From Plotosus lineatus (Eukaryota; Chordata; Actinopteri; Siluriformes; Plotosidae): a DNA stretch of 64,000 nt. Under the pieces are notes generated by a model. That model ran no database searches, was not told the DNA's origin, and saw only the letters and a program-made list of their open reading frames with translations. Both the position numbers and the translations under genes were made by a program. The stretch is from NCBI GenBank assembly GCA_024760905.1, contig CM045729.1:58074580-58138579 (forward strand), given 5' to 3'. Positions 23,083 to 37,499 of this stretch are shown piece after piece. The number at the start of each line of letters is the position of its first letter. Within the stretch, counting starts at the first letter, position 1.

Positions 23083-23508
23083 GTTTATATCATACTGTGC
23101 ATATGATAGACACACCATGAAACTTAACCTTGTGTTTGTCAAGAATACATGAAGTACAGCGCAAACCACCAAATTTAACACATGTAAGATAGATAATCAA
23201 CTGGATCTGCTCAATAAGACATATTCTTGACACATTACACACATTGTCATGTTGGGGTTTTTTTTTGGAGCCCTAATTTAAGAGCTCTCCAGGGTACAGA
23301 AATGCATTTCAGGCAGCCAGATGATCTAAAAATACAGTATGATGCTCTGGACAACCATTTAATAACTAATCTTCGTTTCTGTTGTCATGCATGATGTGTG
23401 TGTGTCCCTTCATAATGTTTTTAAATTAAATGAAGCGAATGGTAACAGCCCGTGCATTCACAATCACAATGTCAATAAGTTTTAAAAGGGAAGAAGTTTT
23501 AAAATGAT

Positions 23509-23539
<31 letters not shown>

Positions 23540-24924
23540 ATGCATGCCCCTGTCTCCATGGCACAGTTTAAATGTACAGTAATTGTAAATCCATTCAACT
23601 TTTCTATGATAGAGATTTTAACTGTCTTTTATATACAGTACTTGTCACATGAAAAGGTGTTTGGGTTGCAAGACAAGAGCCTTCAGCAGAAGTTAATTTA
23701 AGCCCAGTGTCATCCCTCATTACTGCCCTGTTAGTCCCGTCTAAAGTCTCCCTAACAGAGCAACCATGGGTAGAGGGTGGAGGAACAAGCACTGAAAATA
23801 ACCCCAGTGTTGATATGACCGGTCTTTCAGCTGCCTACTTTTTACACTGGATGTGCTCTGGGCACCTGGTTCTGCTTAGTAAGAAAAAGACACATGCTTC
23901 TGGAGCTGAACTCTGACCTCCAGCCGGAGTGAGAGCTCTCTGTCTGGGGTGCTATCAAACAGGACGGTCGGTGCTGTTCAATCAGATGTAATTACAGACT
24001 TTCATCGTACTTATGGCATCTGGAGATTAAGACAGGGAACAGAGCACTGAATTATGGAGAAGCCGCTTTTCACTATGGACGTGACTTAAAGTCAAAGAAT
24101 TTTTCTACTTTGTATGCATAACAGATTGATGGTTGCTTCCACAAGCTTTTTTTTTATTTTTGGTGCTGACGGGCTGGCAATGAGCAAGTGTATTTAAGAG
24201 CACGGTCATCACATCATTAGGGCCGGGTATTAGTGTTTTGGAAACAAATATTGTCAGCTGATCTAATGGCACCTGCTGTAGTTGGGTTAAAGGCCTTGTG
24301 TAACACATGTATATCTATTATCTGTATCTGCTCTGCATCTTAACCACCATGGAGGAATCTTTTTGGCTTCTTCGAGATGAGCCATTTGGTCTTTTTTAGT
24401 TGGAGAGAATGGGCGCCTTGGGCCAATTAAACTCTATTCTTGACACAGTTACCAGGGCGACAGGGAAAACACATCTCACCGGTCGTATTTCTATTCTCAA
24501 AATAGCAATATCAAGGAGCAATTCGGTGGGTATATGATGGTGCACAGCTGATGGATGGGCCACACAGGCTGGATGACTAGCTGTTCTGGGAGCAGGCTGA
24601 ATGAGATGGAGGGCAGGGCTCTTGTTTAATCCTCTGACCCGGCATTGTTAAGTAAACGAGGTTGTCTATTCTTGTATGGCTCTCTGTTTGGAGCTAAATT
24701 AGGTGGGCAACAGATCTTCAGCGAGCTGAGAATCTTTACTCAAAATCTTTGCAAAATGGTGATAGCGTTGATGACGTATTACAATTTCCTACATTTACTT
24801 TCACCTAAAAAGTGTAAAATGTACTTTTTAGACAATGTATACAGTTATTTATTTACTTATTTCAGCAAAATGTGCTGTTGATATTAGACGACTTGATGTC
24901 AAGATTAAGAACCTAAAATCAAAC

Positions 24925-24959
<35 letters not shown>

Positions 24960-25576
24960 ATTTTTTAATGATTTAAACTGTTTAGTAAATATCACACTTC
25001 CAAAAATGATTATGCGTTCACCCTTCTTTCGGAGGATAATCCCACTTGTATACAACTTTTATAAAAATGCCCACCCCCATTCAACCAGTGAGCTTTTCAG
25101 TGCCACAGTAAACTCTAGTTTGCTCATTAGGGATCGAAATCAACCTACAGTATATTGTCCCCAATGTCCATTGTAAAAATAAAATTTCACCCTTGGAGTG
25201 CTTTTTCTACATTCTTGGTGTTCGTTAAAGAACTTGGGATCCTGGGCTTTCTGAATCTCAACTGAACCCTAAATCTACAGTTTTCTCTAAACACATGAAG
25301 CAACTCAACTCCTATAAAACTGTTGATCTTAAACTCATTCATATGAAATCCAAAAAAATTTTTCTGACTTGTAGGAATTGCTACACATGTTGGCAGTCTG
25401 AAAGACGAAATGTCTGAATCCATGTCTAATTGATGGGAGCAGAAACCAGCCAACCAGTGACATTCCAGAGTCAGGGGGAGGCCAGCAGAGGCCAATATCC
25501 TGGGAGCTCATTAATAATGCATGTTACACATAGTCCAGTGGTAAGCTAATTTTTCCTCAAGCTTTTCTGGCCACAC

Positions 25577-25578
<2 letters not shown>
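23080..25578. other. unique noncoding sequence with A and T runs
   Basis: A28 lies at 23509-23536 and T29 at 24929-24957. The part at 24170-24620 is complex and non-repetitive, possibly regulatory. No exon or mobile element recognised. Confidence 0.45.

Positions 25579-25665
<87 letters not shown>
25579..25665. repeat. (AC)n microsatellite
   Basis: An uninterrupted 87-bp AC run. About 100 bases downstream (25768-25806) lies a short interrupted GT run, its inverted counterpart. Confidence 0.97.
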
Positions 25666-25667
<2 letters not shown>

Positions 25668-26192
25668 CCTACCATCTGGAAAGCACAGCTTTGAAAAATC
25701 TAGTGCAGTAACCCAGTGCCGAGAAAAACTTCAGCAACTGTGTGCATGATTGAATGTGTGAATGTATGTGTGTGTGTGTGTATGTGTGTGTGTGTGTGTG
25801 CGTGCACAGACACTGAGACCATGATGAGACTATATAATTAACTACAAATTGGGGAGATTCAGAATTGGTGCCAACTCCACACTTCAGCGCTCGCAATTTC
25901 TTAATATAACACAAAGAAACAACCCTGGCTCTATGTGATCTTCTACCGAGTCAACACATAAAAAAAAAAAGAATTGACAGGATAATAATAATGACAAAAG
26001 CAGTTCAGATGCTGTCAAATGCTGCAAAGACAAGTAGCCTTTAATCTTACGTCACTGCATACCAGCAATGTTGTAATGAGCCAAAAGGGCTAATTGAGTT
26101 GTTATAAATAGAACAACTTGTGTGTTAAGAAATTATGCAATGTGCAAAAAGAGCATTTATCAAATGGTGTGCCTGTTATATTGACAATGCTA
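25666..26192. other. unique noncoding sequence
   Basis: Contains the short GT/GTAT run at about 25768-25806. No gene recognised. Confidence 0.5.
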
Positions 26193-26207
26193 GATGTAGC
26201 TGTCTTT

Positions 26208-26560
26208 TGTGACAATTGGTTGCCTGGTGGTAAAAGGTGCTGGATCGCTGATCCTAAGGTTGGGAGTTCGAATCCCATTCTCCACAAGGTTGTCACCGTC
26301 CCCCCAGTGCAGCTAAATCAAAGGCCGGCCATGTCCCTCACTGTCTATGGTGTGAGGCTCATGTAAAAGAACCATTGCTGACTTTCGACAAAAGTAGCTG
26401 CACAGCCGTCAGTGTGTTTCTGTCCCTTGCTAAAGGGTTGTGTCAGGAAGGGCATCCGACGTAAAAACCTATGCCAAATTAAACGTGCGAATCATAGACT
26501 CGCTTTGGCGACCCCTGAGAGAAAAAAAAAAAAGGGGAACAGCCGAAAGAAGAAGAAAAT
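26208..26560 (+). mobile_element. SINE-B1 with clear target duplication
   Basis: The head has a degenerate A box (GCCTGGTGGTAAAAGGTGC) and a GGGAGTTCGAATCCCATT B box. Body B follows, then the LINE 5'-end-like segment (GGTTGTGTCAGGAAGGGC), the LINE 3' tail (GCTTTGGCGACCCCTGAG), an internal A run and an AAGAAGAA end. GATGTAGCTGTCTTT is duplicated (26193-26207, 26561-26575). Confidence 0.9.
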
Positions 26561-26584
26561 GATGTAGCTGTCTTTGCTTTTTGG

Positions 26585-26848
26585 ACAGTCACGTTTATAA
26601 GTTGGAAGGTGCCACATGGTTTGCATTTTTATCTAGTTTCTTCTTTGAGGCTGCAGGTTCCTCCCAAGGTTCTTTCCGTGTCTGAGGGAACTTTTCTTGC
26701 CACCACCGCTAGAGGCTTGCATTGGGGATGTGCAGGATTTGTAGAGAAACATTTGAATTTCTTCATAAATTTGTTTCTACTATGCAAAGCTGCTTTGTGA
26801 TAATATAAGTTGTAAATTGCGCTATACAAAAAGACCTGAATTGAATTA
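26585..26848 (+). mobile_element. L2-type LINE 3' UTR fragment
   Basis: It contains TTTTCTTGCCACCACCGC, AAGCTGCTTTGTGATAATAT and GCGCTATACAAAAAGACCTG, and ends TTGAATTGAATTA. This matches the usual 3' untranslated end of fish L2 elements and resembles the reverse complement of the tail of the L2 at 48103-48230. No coding part remains. Its end touches the TA where M2-B inserted. Confidence 0.8.
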
Positions 26849-27752
26849 CAGTCAGACCTCACCTTATGAAATTAATTCGTTCCAGAAGTGGTTTCGTAAC
26901 GTGATTTTTTTCGTAAGTAGAGTCGCATTTTACATGTAAAAGGCCTGATTCGTTCCAAGGTCCTCAATACTACCCCCTAAACCCTTTAAAAATGATAAAA
27001 CTATACAAATTTTGTATGAAATACGTGTTAAAAGTAAAAGAAAATTATTTATTAAACAATTAAAATGAATAAGACATGCAAATCATTCACCATTGGGGTT
27101 GGGCAACTATGCCCAAGATATTATGCGTGTTAGAACTCTGTGACGAATGAGGGTCGAAGGCACACGAAAAACATCATGGGTATCATGGAGATGCAACTCC
27201 CTCCTAGCCAACGGGAAGCCAGCAGGGTGTAGCCAATGGGAGAGCAACTCTGTCTGTCTTCCTTTTGGCTTTTTCTCTTTTACTTGGGAGTCGCCACAGC
27301 GAATCATCTGATTCACACGTTTGATTTGGCAGCGTTTTTTACGTCGGATGCCCTTCCTGTCACAACCCTTTAGCAAGGGACAGAAACATGCCGACAGCTT
27401 TGCAGCTACTCTTTACGAAAGTCAGCAATGGTTCTTTTACATGCCTCTCACTATAGACAGTGACAGACATGGCCCGCCTTTGATAGCCCAGTTAGCTGCA
27501 CTGGGGGGACAGTGACAGCCTTATGGATAGTGGGACTCGAACCCCCAACCTTTGGATCAGTGATCCAGCATCCTATACCACTAGACCACCAATGGGAGAG
27601 CAACTCTATCACGCCAATTTCATAACAAAAGTACAGGATGCGTTTCGTAACTTGAATTTTCTTTCGTATTCAGAAACGAAAATTTTACGTGAAGGCGTTT
27701 CGTAACTTGGATTTTTCATTAGTTGGATCTTTCGTAAGGTGAGGTATGACTG
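26849..27752 (+). mobile_element. M2-B, Tigger-like nonautonomous element with both ends
   Basis: The left end CAGTCAGACCTCACCTTATG and the inverse of the right end, CAGTCATACCTCACCTTACG, form inverted repeats flanked by TA. It contains the uninterrupted sequence where Rex3 inserted in M2-A. It carries no transposase remnant. A SINE-B1 is inserted at 27252-27588. Repeated TTCGTAACTTGGATTTTTC-like words lie near the right end (27620-27740). Confidence 0.85.
27252..27588 (-). mobile_element. SINE-B1 in M2-B
   Basis: Reverse-oriented SINE-B1: the tail (TCGCCACAGCGAATCATC on plus) is at the left and the tRNA-like head (GTGGGACTCGAACCCCCAAC on plus) at the right. The 17-19 bp repeat CCAATGGGAGAGCAACTCT lies on both sides (27233-27251 and 27589-27607). 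Confidence 0.92.
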
Positions 27753-28808
27753 TACATTGAAATGGGTGAGATGAGAGGTTGTATGTGCATTGTATTGAAG
27801 ATGAAGCAGAAGGCTAGCAAGGAGAGATACACTGAAAACTAGCTCTCATCAGTCTTGTGCACCTGCAAACCCGCACACTGGCTTTACTGTGCAGCTGAGT
27901 ATGTCTGCAGCACACTTACCTAACTAGTTATAATAACAAAAACTTTAAAAGTTTATTCTGATGACAACAGGAAATATTTAAACTTCGGAAGCCCTTCTCT
28001 AGCTGTACCCCTTTTACTTTGTTTTGCAACGAGACTTCAAAAGATTTCTTGTCTTATGTTTATTTGCCCCAAAGCATTTAGCATTTACCTTGGTATAAGA
28101 TTGTGGAGGTGGAAACTTTTCTTCTCTTGTAGAGCGTTGCACATCTTTTATAAAGTAAAATGCCCCATAGATGTGTGTAAAAGGAGCAGAGGTTTAATTT
28201 GAACTTGACTGTAGATCATCAGCTCTCAGTGAAGTGCTTTATTCGGTTCATCTCATGCAACGCAAATATCTGTAGAGCTGTGATCTTTATAAAATGCGTG
28301 TCATCACCAAGGCATGCTCTCCACCAAAAAGATGATGTTTTCCACATTTAATCAACTGCTCACGTTAGATCAAAGCACGCACACTGATATTGAAGTTAAA
28401 CATCAGAGTAGGGCATTTCACGTGTCGCAGAACTGCACAGGCATTTGAGAATTACAAAGGCAACTTTGCACTAAAGGTAGCATTAGTAAATGATATCTAG
28501 TTCTTTTGAAAATAATTTTGAGTTGGCATAAAATTGAACCAAAGCAACACACACTCCTATACTATTTATTCCACACTGTAATAAAATTTCCTCATTACCA
28601 AATATGGCATCACAGACATGAATGAAGTTGTCAGTATCTTCGTGTGAAATTATTCATCTTAACCTATTAATAATTGAAAGAATCAACCACCGTGTACAGC
28701 TTACATGTTAAATGTATATTTCTCCATTATGAACATTTTCAACAGCAAGAGATTTATATTCAAATCACTTTCCTCACCTTCACCTTTTAACATTCCAAAT
28801 TTGATTAC
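27753..28808. other. unique noncoding sequence
   Basis: AT-rich, no gene or mobile element recognised. Confidence 0.5.
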
Positions 28809-28820
28809 TTTCAAAAACTA

Positions 28821-29220
28821 GCGTAGGCCTCCGTCAGTCCCGAAGGACTATGGCTGCGCTCTGGCCAGTATCCCGACTGGTGATACTCCCCAGTGCGCAG
28901 AGCCCGGGTAGGGAGTAATGAGGGACAGGCTGTTACCCAAGCAGCAAGTCCCCCCCTGTCTCGGCGCCACCGGAAGGATCCAATGGAAGGGCAAGTGCCG
29001 ATACGACTGGGTTCCAGTGCCGCTGCAGGAGAGAAACTACGGTCAATTAACCTACAGTGCACGTCTTTGGATTGCGGGGGAAACCGGAGCACCTGGAGGA
29101 AACCCGCACAAGCACAGGGAGAACATGCAAACTCCACACAGAAACGCCCAGGCCGGGAATCGAACCCGGGCCTTCTTGCTGTGAGGCGGACTTGCTAACC
29201 ACTACGCCACTGTGCCGCCT
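28821..29220 (-). mobile_element. SINE with head A and a different 3' tail
   Basis: On the minus strand the first about 190 bases are a well-preserved SINE-A head and body (B box GGGTTCGATTCCCGGCC, then GGAGTTTGCATGTTCTCCC). The rest is unrelated to tail A and ends AGTCCTTCGGGACTGACGG, then AGGCCTACGC. TTTCAAAAACTA is duplicated (28809-28820, 29221-29232). The unfamiliar tail probably matches a different partner LINE, not identified here. It is the most GC-rich and least diverged SINE in the window. Confidence 0.85.
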
Positions 29221-29232
29221 TTTCAAAAACTA

Positions 29233-29783
29233 AATGAAATGAAATTAAAGGAATTATAACTAGTGTGTGAATTTTATAAGTTAATGCCACCTGCTAATTA
29301 CAGTGAGCAAGGCGGTCTATATAGTCCAGCGAATGGAAAATCAGTAAAGAAAACAGCAAATACATGGAGGGAGAGGAGTGAATAGCAGTGGTCCGTGCTC
29401 CAGACCTCTATCACAGACCCTTTTCTCATTTTAAGCAAGTTGAAAGGATCAGGTAATTGAAAAAGAAGACAATCTTGGCAGCTTGCTCTCTGCAGATGCT
29501 GATGAAAAGGAAGGTACCAGAGGTATTAAAGCATTACACTTTGAGGCCATTTCTTTATATTTCTTTCACTTGGGACATGGGTGTGTGGGGAAAAAATGGT
29601 TTTTTAATGACAACACCTGAAAAGTGTTTTCCATCCAGCCCATGCATCATTGTCAGCTATGAAGATTAAACCGTATTGTTTCCTTTTGGAGAGCTGACAG
29701 AGAAGTGGAGAGGAGGGAGCTGGCCAAATGCAAAGTACTGCACAAGATGAAACAGAAGAGAGGGGGAATCAACCCCCCATCCC
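29233..29783. other. unique noncoding sequence
   Basis: No gene or repeat recognised. Confidence 0.5.
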
Positions 29784-29829
<46 letters not shown>

Positions 29830-29870
29830 GGAGAAGAAGAAGAAGAACAACAACAACAACAACAACAACA
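29784..29870. repeat. (TAA)n-(GAA)n-(CAA)n trinucleotide array
   Basis: Three adjoining blocks with the same NAA period but a different first base, which suggests one array diverged by base change and re-expansion. Confidence 0.95.
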
Positions 29871-32800
29871 TTAAATGATTAGAAGCTTTCCCATACTGAA
29901 CCCTATCACAGGTCACAGCTAAAACAACTTTTTTTTTTTGCTCATGCTTTTGCTTATGTTACAGCAGCTATAAAGAAGTATTTATTTTATTTTTGCCCTT
30001 CACCATATGGAAGTAAAAAAAAAAAAAAACTGCAGCTTGCAGCTTGTAATGTGCATTTACAACCAGAAGGTGCAAAACTCTGTCCATGCTCTGCTGTAAC
30101 CTATTGACTGTCACAAAAAAGGCTGTCCTCTGTGACTCATTTCATAAATGTTACTTAAATTTAGTTTTTTCCCCCCTTATCATATAAGAGTATCTGCTAA
30201 GAATTCCTTATCATGAGCACTGGCTTATGTGGTATATCCAGAATTGAATTTCCTGTGAATGAGCTGTTATTATAGAAACGATAATATAAACACAATTTAT
30301 ATTAAAATTTTAAAATTCTGAAGTTCAATTGTTTTACTCGATCTGATGTTTAAAAAAGGAAACAAATTATATTACACACCATCTATAAATCTTCCACATT
30401 TTAGCTTTCTATCTGAAGATACATCATCTCTTTGGATCTCACACCTGTCTATTATTAATAGTTTTATGATTTATAGGCAGAACTTCCACAGTCTCAGAAC
30501 AGTCAGATACACAATTATCCAAAGCCCACCCTATATGAATGCCATTTTGCTGATGCTGATCTCTCGCTATAAACGACAAGGCCATTTGTCTCCTTTTTCC
30601 CTGGTGTGAGCAGTAATAAGCCATCTGGTGCATCTAAACATGAAGGATTAAAATGATATACAGTATGAAAGCTTTCTATTCAATTGCTAATGTCCAAGAT
30701 TTGGGATCCAGAGGCCAAAATGGTCTTTTCTTTTTCAAAGAAAAAGACAGAGAGAAAAAGACAGAGTGAGCGTGAGGTAGAGGAAAGGGGGAAAGAGAGA
30801 GAAATGGAGGATATTGGGTAATTATAAGATTTCCTCGCTGAGATAGTCCATCTCTTGCCTATGTTGCATACAACCGAAGAAACTCATTTAATGGGAGAAA
30901 ACAATGTCTACCAAATGTTTTATTGGCTAATCTCCCTCGGTCCTTTTTATTCATTGTTGACTGCTTGCATGAGTCTTGGGAGTGGGTAGAGTCTGGGCCA
31001 TGGTGGGTCAACATCAAGCCCCTGTGCTATGAGCTGCTTGGGTTCTCTGTGTAATTATTTCCCTTTCCAGCACTAAATCATAATGTGGGCTTCTGACAGA
31101 GAGGGTATAAATAAATGGAGACATTTGAAAGACCCAAAAAACAGGGAGAGAGTGAGAGCAGGACACACTAGAGTTTGATCTGTATCTAAGCTGTGGATAA
31201 TGGTGGGGCTAAATTGGCTGACTGTGCTGTCTGACTGGCTATCATTGCAGTAAGCACAATGATTATACCATCTCTTGCTGAGAAAAAGTTAACTAGGCGT
31301 GGGCCACAAGCATGAATAATTTCACCACTGGTGGGGAATAAATGTAAAAGCACATATATAATTTTGGCAAAAAATTATGTAAACAATGAACTATTAAATT
31401 CAGTATAAAGCATCACAAATAGGAATAAATAATTCATACTCTCAGAACCTTTTCACAAATCATTCATCACTCTCAGATTTACAAACAGACCTCAATCAGT
31501 GTTAGTACAGAAAAAATGTACAGTTTAGAAACCATCATTTACAAATAAGAGTTAAAGTGAAGATATTATGCTTATTTTATTTTTTGACACATACCGGTAG
31601 ATGTTATTACTGTGTAGAATAGCCATGTTCGGCAATGCCAGAGTGTCAAATACGAGCTTAGCACATGTTTAAGTTTTCCCTCTGGGCTTTTCATCTGCCC
31701 ATAAATACAAGGTTTCTTTTTCATTTTTTGGGAAGAGTATACAGGTGCCTCACTGCCTGCTGGGCCGTTTGATTAACTGGCCTTTCCCAACTGCCAATCC
31801 CATGCACAGTGGTTTGTCTGCCCATCCCAGTCTGTCTTCCAGTGCACTGATCATGGTGCTTTCAGTTGTCAAAAGGTGGTCAATCAGAGCGGAGTAGCAG
31901 AGCGAGTGAAAAAACATAAATGGGAGGAGGAAGCCCAACATTTCACCTGAGTTGCCATTTCAAGAGCAAACGGGAAGCAGCTTTCTGAAGAACTGTGCAA
32001 TTTTTAAAATATGAACTCATACTTTGGTGCTCCTCCAATGCCTAAAATGAAAAATAAAGCTATGAAATTGGATATTTTATTTGATTGTTGAAGCTGTATG
32101 TCTGAAATCTTGGCAGGAAAGAAAGAGGACACAGGCTCTGTAAGAGGACACAGGTTTTTGTATTTCATTTGCACGTTGTACTGTACTGTAAAAAATACTC
32201 ACTTCAGTCTTATTTCACTCGAAATTTTCCTTACCAGGGGAAACAGCCATGGGCCAACTGAATGACTGTTGTAATGCCATACTAATTTAGCAGAGGTGAC
32301 AAAGTGTTTTCAGACCTGTCTCATGTAATTAATCTGCTTTGCTTCAGGCTTCACATGAACTAATCGAATAAGCCAAGTTCTGGAAATGAATCAGAGAGAC
32401 TATTGGTATTCCCTAATAAGTTTTTAAAAGAAAACTGCAGAGTGAACCAGTGCCTCCTGGTGGACCCGAAATTTGTGGCGTGTGTGTGTGTGTGTGGCAG
32501 CCCATATTTCCTATTACATCACTTAATGAGCTGATATAAGCACTAATGTTTCTCTTGCTCAGTTAGTGGAATAAGCCGTCTTACAATTCACCTAAAGCTT
32601 TGTTATATTTGCTCACAAATTCAACTTTATATAATCCTATTTTCATTATCGCAACAATTACAAAGTGCGGTGTAACTCCAAAATGGACCACTCAGCCTTC
32701 ATAATTTGAAACTCTGAGGTGAGTATATTACGTGAAATTAGATAATTGAATTCTCAATATTCCAATACATTAATCATAGTGATATGTTTAGTGATTTCAG

Positions 32801-32875
32801 ATAGATTAAATTTCTCATCTCTTTTTTAAAAGTTTTTTAATATTAAAAATAATTTAAAGTTTTTGTATATTTGTC
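29871..32875. other. unique noncoding sequence
   Basis: About 3 kb with no transposon. It has small A runs near 30016 and a short GT stretch near 32480. The region 30850-31270 is complex and non-repetitive and could be regulatory. No coding exon recognised. Confidence 0.45.
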
Positions 32876-33111
32876 ATCACGGTGGCGTAGTGTTCAGCAC
32901 GTCCGTCTCACAGCAAGAAGCCTGGGATTCCCAGCTTGGACGTTTCTGTGTGGAGTTTCTCCCCCGTGCTTGGCAGGTTCCCTCTGGATACTCCGGTTTC
33001 CTCCCACAGTCTAAAAACATACACAGCAGGCTAATTGGCTCTTTCAATTCACCCCCCCTAAGTGTGAGTGTAAATGGTTGGGTGAGTGTTGGCCTTGCCA
33101 TGGCCTGGCAA
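32876..33111 (+). mobile_element. SINE-A, 3'-incomplete
   Basis: A head (CACGGTGGCGTAGTGTTCAG), the SINE-A body (GTTTCTGTGTGGAGTTTC, TTTCCTCCCACAGTCTAAAA) and only the start of the tail (TGCCATGGCCTGGCAAGC). The rest of tail A is absent. Confidence 0.8.
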
Positions 33112-33331
33112 GCTTATATACTGAGGCCTTGTTTTGATTGAGGATTTATGTGTAACTCTTTTCTCGACAGTGAAATGTGTTTGTGAAAAGTGCTTTAGTC
33201 AGGGAGAGTGGTTAAGATGCAGGAAGTGAGCACCTTTTTTCACTGACCTTACAAAGCTGGTTAACTGTGGAACCCCTTGACCTCTCACCTGCCATAGTGT
33301 GTGCAAGATTAGAGTTTGTGACAGGCATAAT

Positions 33332-34798
<1,467 letters not shown>

Positions 34799-34812
34799 TT
34801 TAAATAATTATT

Positions 34813-35156
34813 TCAGTTCATTTTCTGTAACCGCTTAATCCTAATTAGGGTCGCGGGGAGGCTGGCGCCCATCCCAGCCGACGCCGGGCGAGGGCAGAGT
34901 ACACCCTGGACGGCTCGCCAGGCCATCGCAGGGCGGAAACACGCTGACGGCTATGCAGCTACTCTTGTCGAAAGTCAGCAATGGTTCTTTTACATGGACC
35001 TCACACCACAGACAGTGAGAGACCTGGCCCGGCCTTTGATAACCCAGTTACAGTAGTTGCACAGGGGGAAGTGACAACCTTGTGGAAAGTGGGACTCGAA
35101 CCCCCAACCTTAGGATCAGCGAGCTAGCACCCTATACCACTAGGACACCACTGCCC
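34813..35156 (-). mobile_element. SINE-B2 (head B with tail A)
   Basis: From the right end the minus strand gives head B (B box GGGGGTTCGAGTCCCAC) and body B (GTCTCTCACTGTCTG-like). Where SINE-B1 carries LINE-derived sequence, it switches to tail A (CCCTAATTAGGATTAAGCGG). TTTAAATAATTATT is duplicated (34799-34812, 35157-35170), showing that the mosaic moved as one unit. Confidence 0.9.
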
Positions 35157-35170
35157 TTTAAATAATTATT

Positions 35171-35739
35171 AAATCATTCATAATTTCACAATAAGCACAA
35201 TTTCTTGAGTTTTGATGTTAGGATGTACAAAATGAAGGAGGAAGGATTAGGCAGCAGGAAAGACTATGTTTCGAGGCACATGTTACATGCATTTGGAAAA
35301 GCTTCACTTCCACATGATGCAATGCGCATTCATGGAGCTGGAGAAAAGTTAGTAAGATGTTTTCTTTCCCTGTTGTCTGATGTGCATACAGCATCCCCCC
35401 CCAAAAAAGGGAAAATACACAAATAATTGGTTGATAAAAACAATGTACAGTGGCAGAGATCGTGATTTGTTGGTCCTGAGGCATGAAAGTAAATCTATGC
35501 AATGTGCAAAAAAAGACAATAAATAATTAAATAATAAAAAAACATGATCTGTGCCTTATGATTAAAATTCAACCTTGAACCATATAATCACATGATTACG
35601 TTTGAGCACAAACCAACAAACAAGATATCCTGTAAAGATCAAGCTGGAAAATACATCAGGATATTGAAATAAAATTTGAGTGAATGGGTTTGTTTGAAAA
35701 TAAACCTTAGAAATCCCGTTCATTCCTCCTGTGCGTCCC
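35171..35739. other. unique noncoding sequence
   Basis: AT-rich, no gene or mobile element recognised. Confidence 0.5.
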
Positions 35740-36010
35740 CCTTCCTCCAGTCTGTCAGGCCTGCGCGTCCTCTAGGGTGAGGCTGTAATCATAAGTGTGT
35801 CTGTAAGCTCCCACCACATTCACATTCAGGCCTCTGCAGCAGGGGGTCAGGCCCAGTGATCCTCTGGGCGATGAATTTATTCACTTAATCTGGGGTACAC
35901 CTGTAGGTCACGCCAGGGGAATGCTAATCACTCTGAAGGGAGGGCTGTCCAGCCCTAATCGTGGTGATCTGCATCTGAGACCCATTCCCCAGGGTCTAGA
36001 GGAGGCTGGG
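35740..36010. other. possible conserved noncoding element
   Basis: Balanced-composition, non-repetitive block with CCCTAATCGTGGTGATCTGC-like content and several TAATC/TTAATC words. No coding signature. A candidate regulatory block by texture only. Confidence 0.22.
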
Positions 36011-37499
36011 GAGACCTGCCAGTGACAATGCTGTCAACAGGGAGGCCAGGTAACTGGTGGCTGCCGCTGCGTGTCTTTGGTGTCTAATGGGAGATAAGGT
36101 CCAGCCATTTCTTGATCGTTTTAACACCAGAGAGGGCTCAGATCTCACACAGAATAATTTGTTCCCAATTTTCATGGTTAGATGTTTGGGGAATGGCTTG
36201 TTGGAGCAGGTGGCTCTCAGACCCTTTGCCAGATGCAGATCTACCAGGCTGAAGGATTCATACTCAGTCCTCAAGCCACTGATGTTCCATCCGCTACTTT
36301 TTACAGTGAGCCATTTCCAACACATCTTTCTTTTTTTTTTCTTGAAACAGGATTTTAAATCATCACTGTTTAGGACTCTGGCAACCATCCGCTCTCTGCT
36401 AAATATGCATGAGAGTCTTACGATGGAGACTAAGAAGATTCTCTTGCGTTTTTATTTGCAAAAGTGACTCATATTTCGCAGATCTTTTACTCCCAGTCTG
36501 TCTGGATAATCTGATTACAAATGTACTCTCTGATGGTTTGCTGAGTAAGAAGGAAAATTTTTATCCTGTCACAATTTTATCTTGAGGTCGGCCCAAGAAA
36601 CTCTATATAAGAATAAATTATCCCGACCACCCGATGTCATGAAACAAAGCATTTTATTCCCTGGGCATCTAACGAGTACCTCATATTTTGATCAGACCTC
36701 CGATCTCAGACAGGCACAAATGGTTTTAGCACACCCCATGTGACAGCAAACCCATAAAACCTCAACAAGATACCTAATAACTTGAGAACCAAAACCAAAT
36801 GACTACAGTATATGGCAGAAGAACAAACATTCTCTTTTGAGCCCGAGGTCCTACGTTTCATCTGTCAACCCTTTTTAAATAATTAATCTCTTTAATATAC
36901 ACTCAGTATCTGCTGGATACAACTTGGAACCTTCCCTCAAATTGAGTCCCACAGAGGCCACAAAAGTGTTCAGGTTGAATTCCATAGACCAGGTCCCATT
37001 TCCTGATATGTTTTTCAGTAGCCCAATGAATCTCTTCCCTGAAAGACACAAATGTGAAATTTTCCCTCGTGTGCATTGTGTGAACCAAATGGAGCAAGTG
37101 TAAATTAAATACGTTTCTTTCCCTGCAGCACAGAAATGATGTGAGATTAAGCCCATGAATATATACATGGGCCAGTGGTGATCTGTCTGGAGATGGCTGA
37201 TTTCCCAGTGGGCCTGCTTGACATGGTGGGGCTTAGGGCCTGACGGAGGTGAGGAAATCCTAGTGCAGGTCCAAATTGAACTTAATCTCATCCCTCATTG
37301 TGCTACAGATGACATGAAATTGCACAATAACTTTAATCGACAAGGAGCCGCACTTCTTTGGCAGCACTCGAATAACGGGCTTTCTCAGGCTTGCATCTCC
37401 TATATGTATACTTGGAACTGGATGATTAGGATTATAATTTTTCTCTCTGGAAACCCTTAATAATATCTTCTTGAACAATCAGTGGGTTAATGTGGTCAG
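36011..37499. other. unique noncoding sequence
   Basis: Overlapping open frames on both strands near 36000-36470 show no recognisable domain and I do not call them genes. Nothing else recognised. Confidence 0.45.

Noticed and set aside
35996..36467. Overlapping frames of 130 and 136 codons on opposite strands
   Set aside because: Neither shows a domain, and mutually overlapping frames of this size are expected by chance.
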